A DNA stretch of 32,134 nt from Parcubacteria group bacterium GW2011_GWA2_37_10 (GTDB lineage Bacteria > Patescibacteriota > Minisyncoccia > Minisyncoccales > Staskawiczbacteraceae), in assembly GCA_000992015.1 (NCBI GenBank), contig LBSQ01000001.1, positions 19,473 through 51,606 on the forward strand, in the 5' to 3' direction. Of this stretch, positions 1 to 7,748 are shown one piece after another (the first letter of the stretch is position 1; every line of letters starts with the position of its first letter). The position numbers were made by a program, and so were the translations under genes. Below the pieces are notes generated by a model. It did no database searches, had not been told where the DNA came from, and saw only the letters and a program-made list of their open reading frames with translations.

Positions 1-2312
1 TTTGCGTCAATCATTTGCAAAAGCTGATGAAACATTCTGTGGCCTTCATTTTTATATTCAACCAAGGGATCCTGGCCGCCATAAGTTCTTAACCTTACCG
101 AGTCGCGCAAATGGTCCATATCTGAAAGATGCGCCTGCCATAAATTATCTAAAACCTTTAAACTCACAAATTTTTCAACTTGATGCATATCTTCCTCGCC
201 GATTTCTTTTTCTTTTTTATTATAATCCCCTTCTGAAAAACCTGCTTTTTTAAAAATTTCCAAAATTTTATCTTTTAATCCGCCCGCTGGCGGATTGGCT
301 GCTAAAAATTCATATCGTTTCTTATATATAATTTCCCTGTGCTTATTCATTACGTCATCATATTCCAATAAATGGTTTCTTGCGTCAAAATTGAATCCTT
401 CAATTTTTGACTGGGCAGATTCAATGGCTCCTGAAATCATATTCGCCTGAATCGGCTCGTCATCTGGAACTTTTAAAGCAGTCATTAAGTTTTTTATTTT
501 ATCTCCGCCAAAAATTCTCATCAAATCATCTTCCAAAGAAACAAAAAATTGCGAAGAACCCGGGTCGCCCTGTCTGCCTGCTCTTCCCCTTAACTGATTA
601 TCAATTCTTCTGGCGTCGTGCCTTTCTGTGCCCACAACGTGCAAGCCGCCCAGCTCCCCAACCCCTCGAGAATCATCGAGGTTTGGCGGATTACCGCCGA
701 GAATTATATCAACTCCTCTGCCTGCCATATTTGTTGCAATTGTTACAGCTCCCTTTTTTCCTGCCTGCGCAATAATTTCTCCTTCTCTTTCATGATTTTT
801 TGCATTTAAAATTTGGTGAGGAATTCCTTTGACTTCCAATAATTTTCCCAGATACTCATTTCTTTCAACAGACCTTGTGCCAACCAAAACCGGCTGGCCT
901 TTTTTGTTCAACCCCTCTATTTCTTTTACTACGGCTGAAAATTTTCCGCTTTCTGTTTTGAAAACTTTGTCGGCCAAATCTTTTCTTACCATTGGTTTAT
1001 TGGTCGGAATTACCGCAACCTCAAGATTGTAAACTTTGTCTAATTCCTCGGCCGAGGTTATTGCGGTTCCTGTCATTCCTGATATTTTTTTATAAAGCCT
1101 GAAATAATTTTGGAATGTGATTGTGGCTAATGTCAAAGATTCCGGTTTTACTTCCAAATTTTCTTTTGCCTCAACTGCCTGATGAAGCCCGGCAGACCAT
1201 CTGCGTCCGGGCAGAATTCGGCCCGTAAATTCATCAATAATCATTATTTCTCCGCCTTTTACAACATAATCTCTGTCTTTTAAAAATAAAACTTTGGCTC
1301 GCAAAGCCGATTCTAACTGATGGGTTATTGTAATGTCGTTGTCTAACCAAGGGTCAGATCCCAAACTTTTTATAACTCTGTTCTGCCCGGCTTCAGTAAA
1401 ACTGACTGCTTTCATTTTTTCGTCAACCGTGTAATCTGCCTGCCCTGAGCCCGCCGAAGGGACTTGCCCTGAGCCCGCCGAAGGGTTTCCTTCTAAAGGC
1501 AAAACAATTTTTGCAAACTGGTAATATTTTTCCGTTGCCTCTTCTTCCTGGCCGGAAATAATTAAGGGCACGCGCGCCTCATCAATTAAAATTGAGTCAA
1601 CCTCGTCAACAATGCAAAAATTAAATCCTCTTTGCGCCATTTGAGATAAATCATAAACCATGTTGTCGCGCAAATAGTCAAAACCAAACTCATGGTTTGT
1701 GCCATAAGTAATATCTGCCTCATATGCTTCTCTTCTTGAACAAGGTTTCAAAAATTCCTGCACAACTTTAAACCCTCCTAAAATATCTCTTTCTTTATCT
1801 AAATTATTTTTGTAATTGGCATCATAAATATAACCTGATTCGTTCACAATGCATCCTACAGACAGCCCCAAAGCATCATATATTTGCCCCATCCAAACCA
1901 TGTCCCTCTTGGCCAAATAGTCGTTTACAGTTACAATGTGCACCCCGCGACTTTCTATCGCGTTTAAATAGGCAGGTAACGTAGCTGACAAAGTCTTACC
2001 TTCGCCAGTGCGCATTTCGGCAATTTTGCCTTGGTGCAAAACAATGCCCCCAATCAACTGGCTGTCAAAGTGTCTCTGGTTTAAGGTTCTTTTTGCGGCT
2101 TCTCTTACCAATGCAAAAACCTCTGGAAGAATATAATCCAGAGTTTGGCCTTTTGCCAATCTTTCTTTAAACTCTTTTGTTTTTTCTTTTAGCTGTTCTG
2201 CAGAAAATTTCTGAAATTCCGGCTCAAAAGAATTTATTTTTTCAACAATGGGCGCCAATCCCTTTATATATTTTTCATTCGGATCCCCGAAAATTTTGCT
2301 AAAAATTGACAT
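1..2312 (-). CDS. secA: Preprotein translocase subunit SecA, C-terminally truncated by window edge
   Basis: Manual translation from ATG at 2312 gives MSIFSKIFGDPNEKYIKGLAP...MRTGEGKT...VDEVDSILIDEARVPLIISG...NMAGRGVDIILGG...GTERHDARRIDNQLRGRAGRQGDPGSSQFFVSLEDDLMRIFG...; the frame is still open at base 1 (GHRMFHQLLQMIDA). Confidence 0.97.
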   Translation of the reverse strand, partial: MSIFSKIFGDPNEKYIKGLAPIVEKINSFEPEFQKFSAEQLKEKTKEFKERLAKGQTLDYILPEVFALVREAAKRTLNQRHFDSQLIGGIVLHQGKIAEMRTGEGKTLSATLPAYLNAIESRGVHIVTVNDYLAKRDMVWMGQIYDALGLSVGCIVNESGYIYDANYKNNLDKERDILGGFKVVQEFLKPCSRREAYEADITYGTNHEFGFDYLRDNMVYDLSQMAQRGFNFCIVDEVDSILIDEARVPLIISGQEEEATEKYYQFAKIVLPLEGNPSAGSGQVPSAGSGQADYTVDEKMKAVSFTEAGQNRVIKSLGSDPWLDNDITITHQLESALRAKVLFLKDRDYVVKGGEIMIIDEFTGRILPGRRWSAGLHQAVEAKENLEVKPESLTLATITFQNYFRLYKKISGMTGTAITSAEELDKVYNLEVAVIPTNKPMVRKDLADKVFKTESGKFSAVVKEIEGLNKKGQPVLVGTRSVERNEYLGKLLEVKGIPHQILNAKNHEREGEIIAQAGKKGAVTIATNMAGRGVDIILGGNPPNLDDSRGVGELGGLHVVGTERHDARRIDNQLRGRAGRQGDPGSSQFFVSLEDDLMRIFGGDKIKNLMTALKVPDDEPIQANMISGAIESAQSKIEGFNFDARNHLLEYDDVMNKHREIIYKKRYEFLAANPPAGGLKDKILEIFKKAGFSEGDYNKKEKEIGEEDMHQVEKFVSLKVLDNLWQAHLSDMDHLRDSVRLRTYGGQDPLVEYKNEGHRMFHQLLQMIDA
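280..299. repeat. Palindromic mini-repeat AATCCGCC-CGCT-GGCGGATT within secA
   Basis: Perfect 8-bp inverted repeat with 4-nt loop, encoding NPPAGG. Confidence 0.7.
1441..1486. repeat. Tandem in-frame 24-bp repeat in secA (PSAGSGQ-V-PSAGSGQ)
   Basis: TGCCCTGAGCCCGCCGAAGGG occurs twice at 24-bp spacing. Confidence 0.9.
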
Positions 2313-2383
2313 ATAGTTATTCTGTTATATTATACGAAAAACCGCATTTATTCAATGCGGTTTGAAGACAAAATGGTTTATTG

Positions 2384-2824
2384 TTATTCTTTTGTGGCGC
2401 CGCGGAGGGTGGTATTAAAAACAAGGTTTTGCGCCTTAAAAAAGTTTTTTGTGAAATCAACTGCTTTTTGCTGGTCGTAAAATTTGCAGGAAAATATATC
2501 AATGAAAACAGAGTTATCTGTTTCAGCAAAGTGTCCCGATATTAAAGAAGTTTCTATCAATTGAGCTAAGCTGTATCCCGAAACTTTCGGGTCTTCGCCA
2601 AAACGCGCGACTACCGGCTCTCCGAATCTTTTCATGTCTATTAAATCGCAAACTTCAATGGCATATTGTTTTATTTTTTCTCCGCTGCTTATAGTTTCGT
2701 GGTCGCACCCAAATAAATCTATTGAAGTGAGCATTCCCCATACGCCCCTACGTTCATACTCACTTTCAGAAATTGTGTTATTATTCATCTTTTTCAATTT
2801 TATATTATGCCGAATATCTGTCAA
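2384..2824 (-). CDS. S-adenosylmethionine decarboxylase (SpeD)-family pyruvoyl enzyme, atypical; true start may be the internal ATG at 2788
   Basis: SIDLFGCDHE...YSLAQLIETSLISGHFAETDNSVFIDIFSC. The Ser, His (+5) and Cys (+20) spacing matches the AdoMetDC S63/H68/C83 pattern of prokaryotic SpeD. Confidence 0.75.
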   Translation of the reverse strand: MTDIRHNIKLKKMNNNTISESEYERRGVWGMLTSIDLFGCDHETISSGEKIKQYAIEVCDLIDMKRFGEPVVARFGEDPKVSGYSLAQLIETSLISGHFAETDNSVFIDIFSCKFYDQQKAVDFTKNFFKAQNLVFNTTLRGATKE

Positions 2825-3213
2825 GGTGTGAATAAATCGCGGCGGCGAGGACGACGCGCTAAATCATTTTTTTTTAATTTATATTTTTTAATCTCCTGCT
2901 GTAACTTGTCTTTAATTTCCACGACGGTCAAAAACAAATCGTTTCCGGCTGATTGCGCCATTATTTTTTTACCGGGCAATAAAATTCTTGCCTCTGACCT
3001 GAAAACATTGCCTTTGTTATGGTGTTTACTTTCTTTTTCAATCTCAAAAAAAACTTCTGCTAATGTTTTTTTATCCCGCCTGGAATTCGCCAAAGGGTCT
3101 TCCTCGCGCTTTAAAACATCTATAAATTTTTTAAGACTTCCGATTTTTTCTTCAATAAAACTTTTAAGCGGCGCTGTTAATTCAAGATTTTTTGTTCTGA
3201 TTAAAATTTTCAT
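2821..3213 (-). CDS. Ribosome hibernation promoting factor / RaiA (S30AE) family
   Basis: MKILIRTKNLELTAPLKSFIEEKIGSLKKFI...AEVFFEIEKESKHHNKGNVFRSEARILLPGKKIMAQSAGNDLFLTVVEIKDKLQQEIKKYK is a typical S30AE N-domain pattern. Confidence 0.9.
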   Translation of the reverse strand: MKILIRTKNLELTAPLKSFIEEKIGSLKKFIDVLKREEDPLANSRRDKKTLAEVFFEIEKESKHHNKGNVFRSEARILLPGKKIMAQSAGNDLFLTVVEIKDKLQQEIKKYKLKKNDLARRPRRRDLFTP

Positions 3214-3241
3214 AATTTTTACCGTAGCGATATAATTATTT

Positions 3242-4153
3242 TCATAAAATTTGCACCTCTGTCTCTAATGATACGTCAGAAGTTTTTTTAACTTTTTTTT
3301 GAACCAATTTAATTAAAGCCAGAACATCTTTGGCTTTGGCGTTTCCTAAATTAATAATAAAATTTGCATGCTGCAGAGATATCTGGGCTCCACCTATTTT
3401 TTTGCCCTTGAGCCCGGCTTTTTCAATTAATTCTCCTGCTCGGATAACCTTACCCCTTTTTTCAGGATTCACAAAAACCGAGCCGGCAGAGGGAAATGTT
3501 ACGGGGTGGCTATTTTTTCTGTAACTCATAAATTTATTCATTCTTCCTTTTATTTCCTCTTTATTTCCTTTTTTAGGCGTAAAGGTCGCAGAAATAATTA
3601 TCAAATTTTTTCTCTTTTTAAAGATGCTATTTTTTAATGAAAACTTGCACTGCTCTTTTGAAAAAAATTTAGTTTTCAGGTTTTTTATATCTAACGCCTC
3701 AATGCTCTCTATCCAGTCTGAAACTTTTTCATTAAATGCCTGCGCGTGCCCATATACGGCTCCGCCAACTGTTGCCCCCGGAATTCCGGATGCCCATTCA
3801 AATCCTGAAAAACTATTTTCTGCCGCGCAATCCGCTAAATCATAGAGGGTGGTTCCGGCGAAAGAAAAAATCTTGTCTTCTTCCGCTTTGCACCCTAAAA
3901 TTTCAATTTTTACAACCAGTCCGTTAAACCCTTTGTCTAAAACCAGAACATTGCTGCCGCCGCCCAATATGAAAACAGGCAGTTTAAGCTCTTTTGCGAT
4001 TTTTACGGCGCAAAGTAAATCTTCTTTAGATTTTGCAACAAAAAAATATTTGGCCGGTCCGCCGATTTTAAATGTTGTATGGTTCTTTAACGGAATATTT
4101 TTCTGGACATCCGGTAATTCTTTTTTCAATTTTTCTAAAATTTGGTCTTCCAT
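3242..4153 (-). CDS. murB: UDP-N-acetylenolpyruvoylglucosamine reductase
   Basis: NHTTFKIGGPAKYF...LGGGSNVLVLDKGFNGLVVKI...SGIPGATVGGAVYGHAQAF...RKNSHPVTFPSAGSVFVNP...GLKGKKIGGAQISLQHANFIIN motifs. Confidence 0.96.
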   Translation of the reverse strand: MEDQILEKLKKELPDVQKNIPLKNHTTFKIGGPAKYFFVAKSKEDLLCAVKIAKELKLPVFILGGGSNVLVLDKGFNGLVVKIEILGCKAEEDKIFSFAGTTLYDLADCAAENSFSGFEWASGIPGATVGGAVYGHAQAFNEKVSDWIESIEALDIKNLKTKFFSKEQCKFSLKNSIFKKRKNLIIISATFTPKKGNKEEIKGRMNKFMSYRKNSHPVTFPSAGSVFVNPEKRGKVIRAGELIEKAGLKGKKIGGAQISLQHANFIINLGNAKAKDVLALIKLVQKKVKKTSDVSLETEVQIL

Positions 4154-4154
4154 A

Positions 4155-4789
4155 TTATCCGTCGGATAAAAAGAAATTTATTTTTATTCTTGTTGCTGGG
4201 CCCACAACGCCTGTTCCCGAGAACAGCCCAAGGGGCGCTAAAATTTCTACCCTATATTTTTCCTGAAAACGAATTACGGCTGATCTGGTTAAACTGCCAA
4301 AATATCCCGTCACAAAACCTTCTGGATAAATGTCCACCCCCTGCGATTTTAAAAAAGTTTGCAGACATTTAATCTCGCTATTGTTTGACATTCCAAAAGA
4401 AAGATTATTATTTATCTTAGAACAAGCGCTATTATTGCTATTACCGCCATTTCTCTGGGCAATTATATCCGCAATTTGTTTTTTAAGAGAAGCTATTTGG
4501 TCTAATAATTTTTGAATTAAAACCTGGTCTTCTTGAGACGTCTGCCCCTCAATAGAAACGGTAAAAGTATATGGGTATGTAAATTCAAAACCGTCGAATC
4601 CTTCAATCTTTGTCTGCAGAGAGGGAATAATAATCAGGGAATTGTAGTCTGCGCCAAAATTTTTAATAGTGATTTCTCCCTGTTCTTTTTTATCAAGCTT
4701 TAAAAATTTTATTGAATAATTATTATCCTTGTCAAAAACAATATATGGAACTTGGAAATTTAATCCGGCCGAGCTTGAAAAATTTAGTT
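4155..4789 (-). pseudogene. Out-of-frame C-terminal part of the upstream metallopeptidase gene, ending in a peptidoglycan-binding (PGBD-like) domain
   Basis: Manual translation of the minus strand is open from just upstream of 4790 (DLKLNFSSSAGLNFQVPYIVFDKDNNYSIKFLKLDKKEQGEI...) through SNNSEIKCLQTFLKSQGVDIYPEGFVTGYFGSLTRSAVIRFQEKY to the stop at 4155. The track lists only the 4155-4391 ORF because no earlier start exists. Confidence 0.65.
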
Positions 4790-5806
4790 TTAAATCGCAC
4801 TATTTCCGACCAAAGGCAAAAAATTAAGCGTGGAATTCAGCCTGAGGTTTTTTAAATTAGCATTTAAATAACAATACTTTATATCAAGAGAACAGTCGTT
4901 GACAACAGATGTTATCGTCCAATTCGTAAAAATCTGGGAAAAATCTTCTTTAACTCCATTTCTCTTCAGAGCATAGTTTATGCTGTTTATGCCGGTAAGC
5001 TTTGATTTTAAGGAATCGACCAGAATATCTATGCCATAATGGTCAATTAAATAATGGGTAAACAGGCTCACAACCCCATAATCATATTTACTTTCCTGCC
5101 ATTCGGTCAAAGAGTCTGTCGGCTTTTCCAAAAAAGTCTGCGCTCTTTTTTGAAGGTTGCTTCCGGAATAAGAAGTGTCATAACCCAGAATATTTGAAGA
5201 ATAATCTGCCCTTGCTTCATTTAACCAGACCTCTTCTTGGACATCAAAAATTTTGTCTTTTTGGTTAAAGGTAATCAGGTGCGCGAGCTCATGGGCCAAA
5301 AATACCTTTATTTCCGGGTTATCAATCTGACTTATCGGCAAATAAAGCATTTCTCTTTCGTTTGAATCAGAAATCTGTAGTTTTAAATATTCATCTGCAG
5401 AACGGAAATAGCCTCCTGTGCCCTCTTTCATTGGATGAAACAGAATGGTAATTTTTGCGTCTCCGTCAACCCCGGGTTTCCATTCGGAACCGAAAACAGA
5501 AGTCAGTGTTGGATAAATCCTGTTAGAAAACTCTGAAGACAAAGAATCTAAATTTAAAAGAATTTCGTTCTGTTTTGCCGGCATTTGAGAATCCAACCAC
5601 TTTTTTTCTACATAAAAATAAATATTAGAAGTGGTTTTAACCAGCGTGGCTGTTGTTTGAGACCTGGCTGACGAGTCATAGTTGCTGTCTATATAAAAAT
5701 TTACGCTGTCGCCGGAATTAACAGCCCTAACGGCTGAAGGCGCGAGTAAAATAAAAAAGAGGGCAAGTATTAAAATTTTTTTGTTTGACACTCCAAAAAA
5801 AATCAT
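4790..5806 (-). CDS. Secreted zinc metallopeptidase-like protein (gluzincin/peptidase_MA-like)
   Basis: N-terminal signal peptide (KKILILALFFILLAPSAVRA); HELAHLITF (HExxH) followed by WLNEARADYSS (downstream Glu). Confidence 0.8.
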   Translation of the reverse strand: MIFFGVSNKKILILALFFILLAPSAVRAVNSGDSVNFYIDSNYDSSARSQTTATLVKTTSNIYFYVEKKWLDSQMPAKQNEILLNLDSLSSEFSNRIYPTLTSVFGSEWKPGVDGDAKITILFHPMKEGTGGYFRSADEYLKLQISDSNEREMLYLPISQIDNPEIKVFLAHELAHLITFNQKDKIFDVQEEVWLNEARADYSSNILGYDTSYSGSNLQKRAQTFLEKPTDSLTEWQESKYDYGVVSLFTHYLIDHYGIDILVDSLKSKLTGINSINYALKRNGVKEDFSQIFTNWTITSVVNDCSLDIKYCYLNANLKNLRLNSTLNFLPLVGNSAI

Positions 5807-5879
5807 GAATTAAATTTTTTTATACAACGGGCCTGATGCTTGCTTTAATATTAACACGATAAAGCGATGCGAGGAAATT

Positions 5880-7748
5880 TTATCCCTTAAACGGCTTATA
5901 ATGAGGCAAAAAACTTCTCAAAATACTGATTATTTTTTCGTCTTGAGGACTGCCTACGATTTTTTTGAGTTCTTCTATCTTTTTCTCTAATTTTACTGAA
6001 TCTATATTGGAAAGATTTGCCATAAAAATTTTTTGGTTTTGCGTCGCAACGGTACCTTCCTCTGCCGTAAGTATTTCTTCAAAAAGTTTTTCACCCGGCC
6101 TTGGTTTTGTAAAAACAATGGCGATGTCTTTGTCTAATTCAAGCCCGGACAATTTAATCATTTCTTTAGCAAGGTCTAAAATTTTAACCGGTTCTCCCAT
6201 GTCTAAAACAAACACTTCCCCTCCTTTGCCCATAGACCCTGCCTGCACAACAAGCAGGCACGCTTCAGAAATCAGCATTAAATATCTTTTCATTTTAGGG
6301 TGGGTAACTTCTACGGGCCCCCCTTTTCTGATTTGCTCCTTGAACGTCGGCATCACGCTTCCTCTGCTGTTTAATACGTTTCCGAATCTTACGGAAATAA
6401 ATTTAACATTATTTTTTTGGTTATATGCCTGGCATATCATTTCGCCAACTCTTTTTGTGGCGCCCATCACCGAAGTCGGATTTACCGCTTTGTCCGTTGA
6501 AATAAAAATAAATTTTTCAACATTGGTTTCCAAACTGACTTGTGCCAAGTTTTTTACGGCAAAAATATTATTTTTTACCGCTTCATCGGGTTGGGCTTCC
6601 ATTAAAGGAACGTGTTTATATGCCGCCGCATGAAAAATAATTTTTGGCCCAAAGTTTTTAAAAACTTCTTCTATTTTTTTTCTGTCTAAAATATTTGCTA
6701 CTAAAGATTTAATCTCCAAGTGCGGAAACTTATTTTTTAGTTCTTCTGAAATATTAAAAATCCCGGTTTCGTCTTGGTCTAAAAGCATAAGCAGAGACGG
6801 ATTAAATTTTGCGGTTTGCCTTGATAATTCAGATCCAATTGAACCCGCGGCGCCAGTTATTAAAACCACTTTATCTTTTATAAAATTTTCAATTTGTTTT
6901 ATTTCTAACGAAACCCGTTCTCTTCCCAATAAATCCTCCACCCCAACATCTTTGAGGCTGCGCAAAGATAAGTGGCCGTTGATAATTTCGGTTATCGGCG
7001 GTGTAATTTTAATTTTTTTTAATCCTGCCTTCTTTCCATTTTCAATTGCATTTTTAATTGTTTTTCCGCTTGCCGACGGCAGTGCAATAACCATTTGTTC
7101 AATCTGATATTTTTTTACAATTTTTTGGATATCTTCAATTTTTCCTAAAACTCTAAGCCCATGAATCGTTATGTTTTGTTTTATGGAACTGTCATCAATA
7201 AATCCAACCGGAGTATACGGGCTGTTTACAGCCGAAAACATGCTTCTTAAAATCTGCTCTCCGGCATCTCCCGCTCCGATAATAAGTATTTTTTCCTTTT
7301 TCAGCAACCTGTTGGACCCGATAATGTGCAAATAAATTCTTTTGGCAAAACGCAAGGCTCCGCACAAAACAAATACAAAAATATAACTTATAAAAATAAT
7401 TGACCTTGGGAAAGTTGCGAAGGAGGTAAAATCTTTGGAAATATAAATCGCAGCTCCCAAAAACAAGAAGGAAATGCTTGTAGCCTTAAACAAAGAAATC
7501 AACTCGCTGGCTGAAACATAAGACCACGAAAAAGAATAAAGCCCCTGAGAATAAAATATAGGGATAGTAAAGATTATGGCGAGCCCGGCGGTTTCAAAAA
7601 TAAAGTGTAAATATTGCGCAGGCACGAGGCCGTCAAATCTTATTAAAAAAGCCAACCAAACCGAAACAGCAATTAAAATTACGTCTGTCAAAATAAAAAA
7701 TATATTGCGTGTTACAATTGTTTTTTTAAATAGAGAATGAAAGTTCAT
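5880..7748 (-). CDS. Membrane-anchored nucleotide-sugar 4,6-dehydratase (CapD/FlaA1/PglF/WbpM family)
   Basis: Four N-terminal hydrophobic segments, IIGAGDAGEQILR, VLITGAAGSIGSELSRQ, FISTDKAVNPTSVMGATKRVGEM, RFGNVLNSRGSVMPTFKEQIRKGGPVEVTHPKMKRYLM. Confidence 0.95.
   Translation of the reverse strand: MNFHSLFKKTIVTRNIFFILTDVILIAVSVWLAFLIRFDGLVPAQYLHFIFETAGLAIIFTIPIFYSQGLYSFSWSYVSASELISLFKATSISFLFLGAAIYISKDFTSFATFPRSIIFISYIFVFVLCGALRFAKRIYLHIIGSNRLLKKEKILIIGAGDAGEQILRSMFSAVNSPYTPVGFIDDSSIKQNITIHGLRVLGKIEDIQKIVKKYQIEQMVIALPSASGKTIKNAIENGKKAGLKKIKITPPITEIINGHLSLRSLKDVGVEDLLGRERVSLEIKQIENFIKDKVVLITGAAGSIGSELSRQTAKFNPSLLMLLDQDETGIFNISEELKNKFPHLEIKSLVANILDRKKIEEVFKNFGPKIIFHAAAYKHVPLMEAQPDEAVKNNIFAVKNLAQVSLETNVEKFIFISTDKAVNPTSVMGATKRVGEMICQAYNQKNNVKFISVRFGNVLNSRGSVMPTFKEQIRKGGPVEVTHPKMKRYLMLISEACLLVVQAGSMGKGGEVFVLDMGEPVKILDLAKEMIKLSGLELDKDIAIVFTKPRPGEKLFEEILTAEEGTVATQNQKIFMANLSNIDSVKLEKKIEELKKIVGSPQDEKIISILRSFLPHYKPFKG

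Noticed and set aside
407-1032. Plus-strand ORFs of 60-122 aa (407-775, 618-809, 829-1032)
   Set aside because: They are antisense to the confidently translated secA; products are low-complexity shadows with no recognisable motifs.
4788-4806. Programmed -1 frameshift in the metallopeptidase
   Set aside because: The TTTAAA-containing stretch is not in the right phase for an X XXY YYZ heptamer; a simple indel is more economical.
5807-5879. Possible terminator between the dehydratase and metallopeptidase genes (GCTTTA/TAAAGC)
   Set aside because: Stem is only about 6-8 bp with a wobble and a long loop; the T-run is not adjacent to the stem.
5965-6633. 222-aa plus-strand ORF
   Set aside because: Lies entirely antisense to the 4,6-dehydratase, whose motifs are unambiguous; a codon-bias shadow ORF.
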